From positions 1,426,001-1,490,000 of the forward strand of contig NZ_CP022579.1 in assembly GCF_008274805.1 (NCBI RefSeq): a DNA stretch of 64,000 nt, read 5' to 3'. This stretch comes from Oryzomicrobium terrae. Lineage in GTDB: Bacteria; Pseudomonadota; Gammaproteobacteria; Burkholderiales; Rhodocyclaceae. A model generated the notes under the pieces. It was not told the origin of the DNA. It did not search any database and saw only the letters and a program-made list of their open reading frames with translations. Below, piece by piece: positions 42,159 through 54,393 of this stretch. Both the position numbers and the translations under genes were made by a program. How positions within the stretch are numbered: the first letter of the stretch is position 1; every line of letters starts with the position of its first letter.

Positions 42159-43325
42159 TCATTCTTCGGACAGGGTAATCTTGAATTCCTGGAATGAGGG
42201 AATCGACTGGGTAAGGTCGGTGACCACCGGCGCCGGGTCGGTGGCGTCGGCCTGGGCCGGCACGCCCAGGTCCGAGTTGTTGATCAGCCAGGACAGGTTG
42301 GTGGGCGAGTCGGCGTTGGCCAGGGCCTCGTCCAGGGTGATGGTGTTCTCGCGGTAGAGGCGGAACAGATCCTGTTCGAAGGTCTGGGAACCGGGGGCCA
42401 GGCTTTGCTCCATGGCCTCCTTGATGCCGTTGATCTCGCCGCGCTCGATCAACTCCTGAATGTGGCGGGTGTTGAGCAGGATTTCCACCGCCGGGAAGCG
42501 TTTACCGTCGGGCTTCTTCACCAGGCGCTGGGACACGATCGCCTTGAGGGTTACCGACAGATCCAGGTACAGGGCCGTGCGGTTTTCCAAGGGGAAGAAG
42601 TTGATGATGCGGTTGAGCGCGTGGTAGCTGTTGTTGGCGTGCAGGGTGGCCAGGCACAGGTGGCCGGTCTGGGCGTAGGACAGGGCCGCCTGCATGGTCG
42701 TCTTGTCGCGGATTTCGCCGATCAGGATGCAGTCCGGCGCCTGGCGCATGGCGTTCTTCAGGGCCGCATCCCAGTCGGCGGTGTCCATGCCGATCTCGCG
42801 CTGGTTGACGATCGACTTCTTGTGCTTGAAGAGGAATTCGATCGGGTCTTCCACCGTCAGGATGTGGCCGGAGCGGTGGGTGTTGCGGTAGTCCAGCATC
42901 GAGGCGATGGTGGTGGACTTGCCCGAACCGGTGGAGCCGACGATCAGGATCAGGCCGCGCTTGGCCATGATCAGCTCCGAGAGCACCGGGGGCAGGCCCA
43001 GCTGGTCCAGGGGCGGGATGTTGCCCTGGATGTAGCGGATCACCACCGAGATCGAGCCGCGCTGACGGAACAGGTTGATACGGAAGTTGCCGACACCGGG
43101 AATGCCGATCGAGAGGTTCATCTCGTGGTTCTGGGCGAAGCTGCGCGCCTGGTCGGCGCTCATCAGCTCGGCGGCGATGCGCTCGATGGTGGCCGGATCC
43201 ATGGTCTGCTGATTGACCGGGACCGTGTTGCCCTGGATCTTGATATGGATCGGCGCACCGGCGGAAATGTACACGTCCGAGGCCTGTTTTTCGGCCATCA
43301 GCTGGAACAGCTTGTCGAGGATCAT
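42159..43325 (-). CDS. pilU: PilT/PilU-family type IV pilus retraction ATPase
   Basis: A 388-residue GspE-superfamily ATPase. I choose ATG 43325 (GGAG 7 bases upstream), giving MILDKLFQLMAEKQASD; a proline-rich frame upstream is untranslated. It has an N-terminal PAS-like part, Walker A GSTGSGKST, Asp box, Walker B CILIGEIRD and a His box TGHLCLATLHANNSYHALN with NFFP, the HANN form that marks PilU rather than PilT (which has HTSSA). The longer acidic C-terminus also fits PilU. PilU assists PilT in pulling in type IV pili. No pilT neighbour is present; it stands in the dap cluster. Confidence 0.85.
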   Translation of the reverse strand: MILDKLFQLMAEKQASDVYISAGAPIHIKIQGNTVPVNQQTMDPATIERIAAELMSADQARSFAQNHEMNLSIGIPGVGNFRINLFRQRGSISVVIRYIQGNIPPLDQLGLPPVLSELIMAKRGLILIVGSTGSGKSTTIASMLDYRNTHRSGHILTVEDPIEFLFKHKKSIVNQREIGMDTADWDAALKNAMRQAPDCILIGEIRDKTTMQAALSYAQTGHLCLATLHANNSYHALNRIINFFPLENRTALYLDLSVTLKAIVSQRLVKKPDGKRFPAVEILLNTRHIQELIERGEINGIKEAMEQSLAPGSQTFEQDLFRLYRENTITLDEALANADSPTNLSWLINNSDLGVPAQADATDPAPVVTDLTQSIPSFQEFKITLSEE

Positions 43326-43387
43326 GCGGGGCTCCGCCGGGAGGTCGGGTGGGGAGGATATAGGAGGGGGCTGCAAGGGGCTACGCA

Positions 43388-43413
43388 CCCCGGGCCGCCG
43401 TAGCGGCCCGGGG
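43388..43413 (-). terminator. GC-rich hairpin between dapD and pilU-like gene
   Basis: An 11-bp perfect stem (43388-43398 with 43403-43413) with a 4-base loop, just after the dapD stop. No T-run; a weak terminator or stabiliser. Confidence 0.45.
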
Positions 43414-43423
43414 CAGGGCGGAA

Positions 43424-44245
43424 TTAGTCGCCGCGCAGCAGGTCGTTGATGCTGGTCTTGGCCCGGGTCTGGGCGTCCACCTTCTTGACGATCACGGCGC
43501 AGTACAGGCTGTAGGAGCCGTCCTTGGAGGGCAGGTTGCCGGACACCACCACCGAACCCGGGGGCACGCGGCCGTACATGATCTCGCCGGTTTCCCGGTC
43601 GTAGATCTTGGTGGACTGGCCGATGTAGACGCCCATGGAGATCACCGAACCTTCGCCGACGATGACGCCTTCGACCACTTCGGAACGGGCGCCGATGAAG
43701 CAGTTGTCCTCGATGATGGTCGGGTTGGCCTGCAGGGGTTCCAGCACGCCGCCGATGCCGACGCCGCCGGAGAGGTGCACGTTCTTGCCGATCTGGGCGC
43801 AGGAGCCGACGGTGGCCCAGGTATCCACCATGGTGCCTTCATCCACGTAGGCGCCGATGTTCACGTAGGAGGGCATCAGCACCACGTTCTTGGCCAGGAA
43901 GGAACCGCGCCGGGCGGTGGCCGGCGGCACCACGCGGAAGCCGCCCTGCTGGAAGCGGTGGGTGTCGTAGCTGGCGAACTTGGTCGGCACCTTGTCGAAG
44001 AAGCGCAGGTCGCCGGCTTCTTGCACCTTGTTGTCTTCCAGGCGGAAGGACAGCAGCACGGCCTTCTTGATCCACTGGTGGGTGACCCAGTCGCCGTCGA
44101 TCTTCTCGGCCACGCGCAGCTTGCCGGAGTCGAGTTGCTCGATCACGGCGGCGACGGCTTCGCCGATCTTCGCCGGGGCGGTGCCGGGTTGCAGGCTGGC
44201 ACGGTTTTCCCAGGCGTCTTCGATGATGTTTTGGTAATCCTGCAT
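43424..44245 (-). CDS. dapD: Tetrahydrodipicolinate N-succinyltransferase
   Basis: A 273-residue enzyme (E. coli 274) from ATG 44245 with AGAGAG upstream; an extension to 44308 covers only leader. It shows an N-terminal helical domain ([16 protein letters not shown]) and a left-handed beta-helix of hexapeptide repeats ([54 protein letters not shown]). It adds succinyl from succinyl-CoA to tetrahydrodipicolinate. The product is used by DapC, encoded just upstream, then by DapE. Confidence 0.95.
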   Translation of the reverse strand: MQDYQNIIEDAWENRASLQPGTAPAKIGEAVAAVIEQLDSGKLRVAEKIDGDWVTHQWIKKAVLLSFRLEDNKVQEAGDLRFFDKVPTKFASYDTHRFQQGGFRVVPPATARRGSFLAKNVVLMPSYVNIGAYVDEGTMVDTWATVGSCAQIGKNVHLSGGVGIGGVLEPLQANPTIIEDNCFIGARSEVVEGVIVGEGSVISMGVYIGQSTKIYDRETGEIMYGRVPPGSVVVSGNLPSKDGSYSLYCAVIVKKVDAQTRAKTSINDLLRGD

Positions 44246-44294
44246 GGTGTGCTCTCTGAAAAGGGGGGGGTAAAACGGATTGAGGGGACTGTGA

Positions 44295-44330
44295 AAAATG
44301 CCGGCCAACCGTACGACGGTCGGTGCCGGC
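44295..44330 (-). terminator. Terminator after dapC
   Basis: On the minus strand a GCCGGC-based stem with an inner CCGACCG pairing is followed by TTTTT (A-run at 44295-44298). It lies just behind the dapC stop and before dapD, so it may attenuate read-through. Confidence 0.45.
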
Positions 44331-44342
44331 GTTTGGAATTAG

Positions 44343-45542
44343 TTACTGGCTGAGGCTGCTGGCGAACTGGCGGATGCGTTCTGCCGCCTCCAGGCACTGT
44401 TCCAGCGGCGCCACCAGGGCGATGCGGACAAAGTTCGCGCCCGGATTGACCCCGCCCGATTCCCGGGCCAGGAAGCTGCCGGGCAGCACCACCACATTAT
44501 ATTCAGCATAAAGACGACGGGCGAAATCCGTGTCGGCAATGGGCGTGCGGGCCCAGAGGTAGAAGCCGGCATCGGGCAAGGCGGTATCGAGGACTTCGGC
44601 CACCAGGGGGGTCACCGCGTCGAACTTGGCTCGGTACAGGCTGCGGTTCTCGGCCACGTGGGCCTCGTCCTCCCAGGCCACCACCGAGGCGGCTTGCACC
44701 GCCGGTCCCATGGCGCTGCCGTGGTAGGTGCGGTAGAGCAGGTAGTTCTTCATCACCTCGGCATTGCCCGCGACAAAACCGGAGCGCATACCCGGCACGT
44801 TGGAGCGCTTGGACAGGCTGGAGAAGACCACCAGCCGGGCGAAGTCGCTGCGGCCCAGCTGCTGCGCGGCGGTCAGGGCGCCCAGGGGCGGTACGCCTTC
44901 GTCGAAGTAGATTTCCGAATAGCACTCGTCGGCGGCGATGACGAAATCGTAGCGATCGGCGTAGTCGAATAGGCGCTTCCAGTCGGCCAGGGATAGCACC
45001 TTGCCCGTGGGGTTGCCCGGGGAGCAGATGTAGAGCAGCTGAACACGCTTCCATTCGTCTTCGGACAGGGCGTCCAGATCGAAGGTGAAGCCGTTTGCCG
45101 GCAGGGTGTTGAGAAAGCGCGGTTCGGCACCGGCCAGGTAGGCCGCCCCTTCGTAGATTTGGTAGAAGGGGTTGGGGCAGACCACCAGGGGCGTATAGCC
45201 CCGGGTCGGGTCGATCACCGTCTGGGCGAAGGAGAAGAGGGCTTCCCGGGAACCGTTCACCGGCAGGATTTGGGTCTCCGGGTTGAGGTCCACGCCGAAG
45301 CGGCGCTCGATCCAGGCGGCGATGGAACGGCGCAGGGGCGGGTTGCCTTGGGTCGAGGGATAGTTGGCCAGTCCGCCCAGATTGGCGGTGAGGGCTTCCT
45401 TGATGAATCCCGGCGTCGGGTGCTGGGGCTCGCCGATGGACAGCTTGATTTCCCGCAGGCTCGGGTTGGGGGTTACCCCCGCAAACAACTGGCGCAGCTT
45501 TTCAAAGGGGTAGGGGTGCAGCTTGGCGAGATGGGGATTCAC
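44343..45542 (-). CDS. dapC: Succinyldiaminopimelate transaminase
   Basis: A 399-residue class-I PLP aminotransferase. I choose GTG 45542 (GAAGG about 8 bases upstream) because the family begins VNPHLAKLHPYPFEKL; the open frame continues to 45602. Visible sites: NYPSTQGNPPLR substrate region, CSPGNPTG, AADECYSEIYFD with the cofactor Asp/Tyr, and the PLP lysine in SSLSKRSNVPG, then RSGFVAG. It transfers an amino group to N-succinyl-2-amino-6-ketopimelate. First gene of the dapC-dapD-pilU-dapE-prmB run, divergent from pyrG. Confidence 0.92.
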   Translation of the reverse strand: MNPHLAKLHPYPFEKLRQLFAGVTPNPSLREIKLSIGEPQHPTPGFIKEALTANLGGLANYPSTQGNPPLRRSIAAWIERRFGVDLNPETQILPVNGSREALFSFAQTVIDPTRGYTPLVVCPNPFYQIYEGAAYLAGAEPRFLNTLPANGFTFDLDALSEDEWKRVQLLYICSPGNPTGKVLSLADWKRLFDYADRYDFVIAADECYSEIYFDEGVPPLGALTAAQQLGRSDFARLVVFSSLSKRSNVPGMRSGFVAGNAEVMKNYLLYRTYHGSAMGPAVQAASVVAWEDEAHVAENRSLYRAKFDAVTPLVAEVLDTALPDAGFYLWARTPIADTDFARRLYAEYNVVVLPGSFLARESGGVNPGANFVRIALVAPLEQCLEAAERIRQFASSLSQ

Positions 45543-45547
45543 GGTGA

Positions 45548-47428
<1,881 letters not shown>

Positions 47429-47464
47429 GGTTCCGGGCAGGTTGTCCGTTTTGCGAGGTAGCGC

Positions 47465-48316
47465 ATGAAACTCTGTGGCGTTGAAGTCGGCCTCGACAAG
47501 CCGCTGTTCGTCATCGCCGGGCCGTGCACGGCCGAGTCCCTCGAGCTGTGCGTCGAGGTGGCAGGCACGATGAAGGCTCTGTGTGATCGTCTCGGCATCC
47601 ACTACATCTTCAAGGCTTCCTACGACAAGGCCAACCGCAGCTCCGGCAAGTCCCCCCGGGGGCCCGGGCTGCAGGGTGGCCTGAAGATGCTCGACGAGGT
47701 GCGCCGCCAGGTCGGTGTGCCGATCCTCACCGATGTGCATACCGAGGGCGAAGTGCCCGAGGTGGCGGCGGTGGTGGATGTGCTGCAGACCCCTGCCTTT
47801 CTGTGCCGGCAGACCGATTTCATCCACGCCGTGGCCGCCTCAGGCAAACCGGTGAACATCAAGAAGGGCCAGTTCCTGGCCCCCGCGGACATGAAACAGG
47901 TAGTGCTCAAGGCCAAGGAAGCCAATGGCGGTGCCGACACCATCATGGTCTGCGAGCGTGGCGCTTCCTTCGGCTACAACAACTTGGTGTCGGACATGCG
48001 CAGCCTGGCGATCATGCGCGATACCGGCTGTCCGGTGGTATTCGACGCTACCCACAGCGTCCAGCTTCCCGGTGGCCAGGGCACCAGTTCCGGCGGTCAG
48101 CGCGAGTTCGTGCCGGTGCTGGCCCGGGCGGCGGTGGCGGCCGGTGTGGCCGGGGTGTTCATGGAAACCCATCCCTGCCCGGAAAAGGCCTTCTCCGACG
48201 GCCCCAACGCCTGGCCCCTGGACCGGGCCGAGTCCCTGCTCACCACCCTGGCGGCTATCGACCGCCTGGTGAAGGCTGGCCCCTTCGACGAAACCGCTCT
48301 GTTGCAAGGACGCTGA
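47465..48316 (+). CDS. kdsA: 3-deoxy-D-manno-octulosonate 8-phosphate synthase
   Basis: A 283-residue aldolase-type enzyme that joins PEP and arabinose-5-phosphate to KDO-8-phosphate for lipopolysaccharide core. Typical motifs: [28 protein letters not shown] (substrate loop), [13 protein letters not shown], the FLCRQTDF block, KKGQFLAP, and [22 protein letters not shown] lies about 7 bases before ATG 47465. The N-terminal CG.. and C near position 9 do not allow me to say whether it is the metal-dependent class. Gene order with pyrG and eno is the usual betaproteobacterial one. Confidence 0.96.
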   Translation: MKLCGVEVGLDKPLFVIAGPCTAESLELCVEVAGTMKALCDRLGIHYIFKASYDKANRSSGKSPRGPGLQGGLKMLDEVRRQVGVPILTDVHTEGEVPEVAAVVDVLQTPAFLCRQTDFIHAVAASGKPVNIKKGQFLAPADMKQVVLKAKEANGGADTIMVCERGASFGYNNLVSDMRSLAIMRDTGCPVVFDATHSVQLPGGQGTSSGGQREFVPVLARAAVAAGVAGVFMETHPCPEKAFSDGPNAWPLDRAESLLTTLAAIDRLVKAGPFDETALLQGR

Positions 48317-48317
48317 G

Positions 48318-48608
48318 ATGGCCGCCTACCTGATGGCCGAAGCCAAGGTCACCGATCCGGACGCCTACGAGACCTACAAGCGCCTGGCCCAGGTGGCCAT
48401 CGCCCAGTACGGTGGGCGTTACCTGGTGCGTGGCGGTGCCGTGGATGTGCTCGAAGGGCATTGGACGCCACCCCAGCGCCTGGTGGTGGTGGAGTTCCCC
48501 TCCGTGGAACAGGCCAAACGGTTTTACGATTCCCCCGAATACCGGGCGGCGCGGGAGGCGAGAGCCACCGCCGCCGACATGAACATGCTGGTGGTGGCGG
48601 GCATCTGA
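48318..48608 (+). CDS. DUF1330 protein
   Basis: A 96-residue ferredoxin-like-fold (dimeric alpha-beta barrel) protein: MAAYLMAEAKVTDPDAYETY, RYLVRGGAVDVLEGHW, RLVVVEFPSVEQAKRFYDSPEY and a final strand. Families of this type include YciI/monooxygenase-like proteins; function unknown. It starts one base after the kdsA stop and is co-transcribed with it and eno. Confidence 0.85.
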   Translation: MAAYLMAEAKVTDPDAYETYKRLAQVAIAQYGGRYLVRGGAVDVLEGHWTPPQRLVVVEFPSVEQAKRFYDSPEYRAAREARATAADMNMLVVAGI

Positions 48609-49937
<1,329 letters not shown>

Positions 49938-49958
49938 GCGGTTGCCGGCATGAGAGAA

Positions 49959-49995
49959 AGAGCGCGAGGATTGAACGGTCCTCGCGCTCTTTTTT
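49959..49995 (+). terminator. Strong intrinsic terminator after eno
   Basis: A 12-bp perfect stem (49959-49970 with 49979-49990), 8-base loop and run of T from 49990. It lies between eno and ftsB, so ftsB may have its own promoter or depend on read-through. Confidence 0.9.
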
Positions 49996-50021
49996 GAGCG
50001 CCGATACCCCGACCTCATTCC

Positions 50022-50378
50022 ATGCGCTGGCTTTCCGTCGCTCTTCTCTTTGTCCTCGCCCTGCTCCAGTACCCCCTGTGGCTGGGCAAGGGCGGTTGGC
50101 TGCGCGTCTGGGACGTGGACCGGCAACTCGAACAGCAGCGCGAGGCCAATGCCCAGCTTGAGGCGCGCAATGCCGGCCTGGATGCGGAAGTCCGCGACCT
50201 CAAGCAGGGATTTGACGCCATTGAGGAACGGGCCCGCTTCGAGTTGGGGATGATCCGCAACGACGAGGTGTTCGTGCAGGTTCCGGAGCGTGGCGAGACC
50301 GCCGCGGCGCCTGCACCGCCTGCCGAGGCGCCACCCCAGGCCCAGGCCAAGCCCAGCGCAAAAAAAGCCGGACGATAG
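50022..50378 (+). CDS. ftsB: Cell division protein FtsB
   Basis: A 118-residue bitopic protein. An N-terminal membrane span ([19 protein letters not shown]) is followed by a typical [12 protein letters not shown] turn and a coiled coil with [20 protein letters not shown]; then the conserved [17 protein letters not shown] stretch and a Pro/Ala-rich tail. FtsB joins FtsL and FtsQ in the divisome and activates septal cell-wall synthesis. Placement after eno is usual in Proteobacteria. The stop codon lies inside a terminator hairpin. Confidence 0.93.
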   Translation: MRWLSVALLFVLALLQYPLWLGKGGWLRVWDVDRQLEQQREANAQLEARNAGLDAEVRDLKQGFDAIEERARFELGMIRNDEVFVQVPERGETAAAPAPPAEAPPQAQAKPSAKKAGR

Positions 50379-50392
50379 TCCGGCTTTTTTCT
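50365..50392. terminator. Bidirectional terminator overlapping ftsB stop
   Basis: A 9-bp perfect stem (50365-50373 with 50378-50386) and 4-base loop with A-run before and T-run after. It serves ftsB on plus and the converging SIMPL gene on minus. Confidence 0.85.
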
Positions 50393-50418
50393 TGGCTCTT
50401 GGGCTGAGGTCGTCGTGC

Positions 50419-51177
50419 TTACTTGTCGAGTTCGATCTGTCCCGACACCGTCACCGTCACCTGGCTCTGCCCTGCCTCGACCGGCATCGGTGCCGCCGCG
50501 GCATCGGCCATCATCGGCGCGGCCATGCGGTACATCGGCCCCGGTGCGCGGCTATGGCTGCTCACCGACAATTGCTTGATCTTGTAAGGCTGGCCCAGGG
50601 TCGCGGAGATGCGCTTGGCGCGCTCCTTGAAGGCGGCGATGGCTTCTTCCGTCGCGGCATCCTCGGCCTTGGCTCGGGTTGCCGGCGAGGGGGCGAAACT
50701 GAGGGAGCCGAGACCCAGATCGGCGGCCTGAAGCTTGCCGAGCAGTTCGGACAGCACCGTCGGATCGGCCGATTCCAGCTGGAGTTCGGAACGCACCCGC
50801 CAGCCTTCGACCTTGCCGTTCTTGCCATAGGTCGGGTAGGTCTGAGTGCCACTGCTTTGCACCTGCACGCCGTTGGCGGCCTTGGCCAGGCGAAGGGCCT
50901 CGCCCAGCTTGCTGTTGACCTGCTTGCCCGGCTCGCCCGGAGTCGCGCCGCTGGCCTCGGTAAACACCGTGGCTCGAGCCAGGTCGTTGGGAGCGGTGCG
51001 GGTCGCTTCCGCTGACAGTTCTACCGTGGTGTCGGCCCATGCGGCCGCATTGGCACCCAGCAGGGCGCTGCCGGCGAGGAGGAGGGGCAGCAGCGCAGTG
51101 CGGCGCGGGCGAACGGCGGGCTGGGATGTGCCGCCGCGCTTGGTGGCAATCTCAATCTTTTTGCTGGCAGGATTCAT
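50419..51177 (-). CDS. SIMPL-domain (DUF541) periplasmic protein
   Basis: A 252-residue protein with ATG 51177. An N-terminal charged stretch is followed by a signal sequence (ALLPLLLAGSALLGANAAAWA) and the SIMPL fold: VELSAEATRTAPNDLA, RLAKAANGVQVQSSGTQTYP, GWRVRSELQLE, then EEAIAAFKERAKRISATLG and a C-terminal VTVTVSGQIEL. Family members have been linked to oxidative stress and cell-surface functions, but the role here is unknown. It converges on ftsB and stands alone. Confidence 0.85.
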   Translation of the reverse strand: MNPASKKIEIATKRGGTSQPAVRPRRTALLPLLLAGSALLGANAAAWADTTVELSAEATRTAPNDLARATVFTEASGATPGEPGKQVNSKLGEALRLAKAANGVQVQSSGTQTYPTYGKNGKVEGWRVRSELQLESADPTVLSELLGKLQAADLGLGSLSFAPSPATRAKAEDAATEEAIAAFKERAKRISATLGQPYKIKQLSVSSHSRAPGPMYRMAAPMMADAAAAPMPVEAGQSQVTVTVSGQIELDK

Positions 51178-51387
51178 GGCAACTCCCGTGACAAATGAAT
51201 AACCATTCTAGGCTGCGGCGGCGTTGCCCGTCTGTGGTCGCGATGTGACGATTAGTAAGGGATGCCCGCGGTGGCGGGAGCGGGGGGGCTCCGCTAGAAT
51301 TCGGCTGTTCTCCCTTTTCTTTCACCGTGGCGACGGTGTGCGGCTGACCGCCGTACCGCCGCCGCGGCCAGCCATCCGGAGCCTTGC

Positions 51388-51909
51388 ATGACCCAGACCA
51401 TTCTCAAGAACACCGTCGTCACCCTGGACTACAGCGTGACCGACCCGGACGGCAATGTGGTCGATCCTGGCGAAAAGCCCATGGTTTACCTGCACGGCGG
51501 CTATGGCGACATCTTCGACAAGATCGAGGAAATCCTCCAGGGCAAGAACGTCGGCGAAACCATCAAGGTCAAGCTGCAGCCGGACGAGGCGTTCGGCGAC
51601 TACGATCCGGAATTGGTCCAGGTCGAACCGCGCAACCGCTTTCCCAAGGAACTGGCGGTGGGCATGCAGTTCGAGGGCGGGGCTGAGGACGCCGACGACG
51701 ACGATTTCATTCTCTACCGCGTCACCGACATCGCCGGCGACAAGGTGGTGCTCGACGGCAACCATCCCCTGGCTGGTACCGCCCTGGTGTTCACCGGCAC
51801 GGTCATGGAAGTGCGGCCGGCCAGCGAAGAAGAAATCGCCCATGGCCACGTCCATGAAGAGGACGACGACGAAGACGGCATGAGCCTGACCGTCGGCAGC
51901 AGCCACTAA
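51388..51909 (+). CDS. SlyD-like FKBP-type peptidyl-prolyl isomerase
   Basis: A 173-residue cytoplasmic protein. It starts with ILKNTVVTLDYSVTDPDGN, has the YLHGGYGDIFDKIEEILQGK segment, PDEAFGDYDPELV and the IF (insert-in-flap) chaperone domain (LAVGMQFEGG-EDADDDDF, LDGNHPLAGTALVF) that separates SlyD from simple FKBP. The C-terminal tail has few histidines (HGHVHEEDDDEDG), much shorter than the metal-binding tail in E. coli SlyD. It folds proteins at prolines and may bind metal weakly. A good terminator follows. Confidence 0.85.
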   Translation: MTQTILKNTVVTLDYSVTDPDGNVVDPGEKPMVYLHGGYGDIFDKIEEILQGKNVGETIKVKLQPDEAFGDYDPELVQVEPRNRFPKELAVGMQFEGGAEDADDDDFILYRVTDIAGDKVVLDGNHPLAGTALVFTGTVMEVRPASEEEIAHGHVHEEDDDEDGMSLTVGSSH

Positions 51910-51957
51910 GGCCCTTGCATCGCCCGGGGCATGCTCCGGGTGGTGTCTGCCTGATCA

Positions 51958-51985
51958 CGCCACCGCGTTCGCCGGTGGCGTTTTG
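51958..51985 (+). terminator. Intrinsic terminator after the SlyD-like gene
   Basis: An 8-bp stem (51958-51965 with 51973-51980), 7-base loop and TTTTGCTTTG tail. Confidence 0.75.
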
Positions 51986-52021
51986 CTTTGCGGGCAAGCT
52001 GTAGGAGGGAGTCGGTGAGCG

Positions 52022-52063
52022 CCCATGAGAAAGGCCGCCTCGTGGGGCGGCCTTTCTCATGGG
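52022..52063. repeat. 18-bp perfect inverted repeat
   Basis: Arms 52022-52039 and 52046-52063 are exact reverse complements with a 6-base loop. It lies behind the converging SlyD-like gene and binding-protein gene, without T-runs, so it may protect the 3' end of the binding-protein message or act as terminator. Confidence 0.85.
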
Positions 52064-52077
52064 GGTTGGCGAGGTGC

Positions 52078-53295
52078 TCAGCGGAGCAGGCGGCCGTCCT
52101 GGTTGAGGATGGTGATGTCCACGTAGCGGGAGCCGGCGTGGTTGGTGCCGCTGAAGCCCAGAATCAGGCCCCCAACATCGAAGTCCTTGAGGGTCTCCAG
52201 AGCGTCGCGCACTTTCTTCGGTGTCGGGTTCGGGCCGGCGCGCTTGAGGGCCTCGACCAGCACCTTGGCGCCGACGTAGCCCTCGGCCACGGTATGGTTC
52301 AGTTCGATGTCCTTGGGCGGAAAGCGCTTGAAGGCATCGGCCAGTTCCCGCGATAGGGGGGTGGTGCGGGCCAGGGGGTCGGGCACCACCTGGACCACCG
52401 ACAGTCCCCGGGCGGTGGCATTGCCGATCAGCTTGGCCACCTGGGGTCCGTCGGTGACAGACAGGGCTACCAGCTGGGCCATGTTGCCGGCCGCACGCAA
52501 TTGCTTCATGAACTCGGCGGAGGCGGCGGTGTTGGACACCAGGATCACCGCCTGAGGATCGGCGGCGGCGATGGTTTTCACCGCGGCGTCCACCTTGGTG
52601 GTGTTCTTCTCGTAGCTGCCCTTGGCCACCAGGCTGGCGCCTGCCGCCTTCAGGTAGGTTTCGGCTGCGGCCAGGCCGTCGTGGCCGAATGGGTCGTCCT
52701 GGTAGAACACAGCGATACGCTGGAAGCCGATGGGCACGAACTGCTCCACCACCTTCTTCACCTCGTCGGCGTAGGTCGCCCGGGTGACGAACAGCCAGGG
52801 ATTGGCCGGCTTGACCAGGGCCTGGCCGCCGGAGCGCACCGTTACCAGCGGAATACCGACCTCGGCCAGCACCTTCTCCTTGAGCAGGGCTTCCCCGTTG
52901 CCGGTGCCGACCACGCCGAAGAAGGCGATGGGTTGGACTTCCTTGGCCAATTCGCGGACCACCCGCACCGTTTCCGGCGCCTTGTAACCATCGTCCCGAG
53001 AAACCAGGCGCAGCTTGGCGCCGTGCACCCCGCCGGCGGCGTTGACCGTATCGAAATAGATTTGGGCTCCGGCGCGCAGTCCGCTACCGGTGGGGGCAAG
53101 GGGGCCGGAAAAGGGGGCGGATTGGGCAATGACCAGTTCGCCGCCACCACCGGAGCTTGCCGCGGGAGCGGCGTGGGCTGCGCCGCCGGCCAGCAGACCG
53201 AACAGAGCAGCAAGCAGGATCTGGCCGGCGGAACGGAGCGGATGGGAAAGCGTAGCGGCCCGCGGCTGACGCAGGCGGAGGATGGCGCGGTACAT
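52078..53295 (-). CDS. Branched-chain amino-acid-type ABC transporter binding protein
   Basis: A 405-residue periplasmic binding protein (Peripla_BP_6/LivJ type). I choose ATG 53295 with CAGGGGA 6 bases upstream; upstream frame is poor. A signal peptide spans about residues 20-42 (GQILLAALFGLLAGGAAHA). The mature part has ELVIAQSAPFSGPLAPTG, AGAQIYFDTVNAAGGVHGA, RLVSRDDGYKAPETV and FYQDDPFGHDGLAAAE. No permease or ATPase genes stand next to it, so it is an orphan; in betaproteobacteria such orphans serve uptake of varied small acids or sensing. Ligand unknown. Confidence 0.88.
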   Translation of the reverse strand: MYRAILRLRQPRAATLSHPLRSAGQILLAALFGLLAGGAAHAAPAASSGGGGELVIAQSAPFSGPLAPTGSGLRAGAQIYFDTVNAAGGVHGAKLRLVSRDDGYKAPETVRVVRELAKEVQPIAFFGVVGTGNGEALLKEKVLAEVGIPLVTVRSGGQALVKPANPWLFVTRATYADEVKKVVEQFVPIGFQRIAVFYQDDPFGHDGLAAAETYLKAAGASLVAKGSYEKNTTKVDAAVKTIAAADPQAVILVSNTAASAEFMKQLRAAGNMAQLVALSVTDGPQVAKLIGNATARGLSVVQVVPDPLARTTPLSRELADAFKRFPPKDIELNHTVAEGYVGAKVLVEALKRAGPNPTPKKVRDALETLKDFDVGGLILGFSGTNHAGSRYVDITILNQDGRLLR

Positions 53296-53397
53296 GTATT
53301 CCCCTGAGAGAACTATATTTATGCGTAATTTTATTGCGAACCCTACAACCCGCAGGCCGATCGGCCTATGCGGGTTTTCCACAGGGTGGCCGCGGCG

Positions 53398-54393
53398 TTA
53401 GCGGGGCGGCCAGGCGCGGGTTTCGAAGCGGAACAGGGTCGGGCTGGCCGGGTCGATGATGCCCTTCACCCAGCCCATGATCGGGTAGCCGAAGGTTTCC
53501 ACCCGGGTGAAGCGTTGCAGCGGTTCCCGAGTGATGGGGTCGCGCAGCGGATGGTCGATGCGGTTCCAGTGGGTGTCACCGTGTACCAGCACTACTGGGC
53601 CATCGAAAGCGAGGGTTTCGGCCTTGAGTTGATCGAGGAAGTCCCGATAGCCCTGGTGGGTCAGGCCACCTTCGTAGTGCTTCCAGCCCGGATTGGCCTG
53701 GATGATCACCACTACCCCCTTAGCCCCTTCCTGGCGGGCGAGGGCGAAGGATTCGCCCAGCCAGGCCCGGTTGGCGGCGCCGCGGCGCATGAACTCGGCG
53801 CTAGGCTTGGGGCCCGGGCCGTAGTTGTTGTTGCTGCCGGTGACGTTGAGGGTGATGAAACGCACCGGGCCCAGGGTCCAGCGGGCGTTTTCCTGGTACT
53901 CGGACCAGGGACCGGTGGGCTGTTCCAGAGGCAGGGTGGTGCGGCCCAGGGAGCGGCCATGGGCGAAGAACAGGCGGCGCAGGGCGGCCAGCCGTTCTTC
54001 CGGCTGGAAGTGGCCGGCCGTGGCCCGGTCGCAATCGGTCCATTCGTTGTCCCCTGGCGTGTAGAAGAGCGGCACCGGCGAGGCGTCGAGCATGGTGTGG
54101 CGCTCGCGTAGCAGGGCGTCGGAGCAGGGCTCCCGGCCGCCCTTGATGTCGCCGTCGTGGACCACGAAGGCGACGTTTTCCTCGGCAATGGCGGCGAGCA
54201 TCTTGGGCAACTCGGCCCGTTCGTAGCCCGAATAAGGCACGTCGCCGATCAGGGCGAAGGTGTAGCGCTCCTGAGCGGTGGCGGGCAGGGGCGCGGTGGC
54301 CAGCAGGGCGGCCAAGACGGCGGCAAGCCGGAGGGGCAACAGGGGGCGCTTCGCTGTCCGGGCGGCCTGCTGGCGGCGGAGGAAGTGGTTCAT
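53398..54393 (-). CDS. Secreted metallophosphoesterase
   Basis: A 331-residue protein of the calcineurin-like superfamily. The N-terminus ([19 protein letters not shown] then [21 protein letters not shown]) is a signal peptide. Metal motifs: [32 protein letters not shown] and [15 protein letters not shown]. The tail has [19 protein letters not shown], as in a family of uncharacterised periplasmic phosphatases. The substrate is unknown. It overlaps the mutS stop by 4 bases, suggesting it is expressed from the mutS promoter. Confidence 0.88.
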   Translation of the reverse strand: MNHFLRRQQAARTAKRPLLPLRLAAVLAALLATAPLPATAQERYTFALIGDVPYSGYERAELPKMLAAIAEENVAFVVHDGDIKGGREPCSDALLRERHTMLDASPVPLFYTPGDNEWTDCDRATAGHFQPEERLAALRRLFFAHGRSLGRTTLPLEQPTGPWSEYQENARWTLGPVRFITLNVTGSNNNYGPGPKPSAEFMRRGAANRAWLGESFALARQEGAKGVVVIIQANPGWKHYEGGLTHQGYRDFLDQLKAETLAFDGPVVLVHGDTHWNRIDHPLRDPITREPLQRFTRVETFGYPIMGWVKGIIDPASPTLFRFETRAWPPR

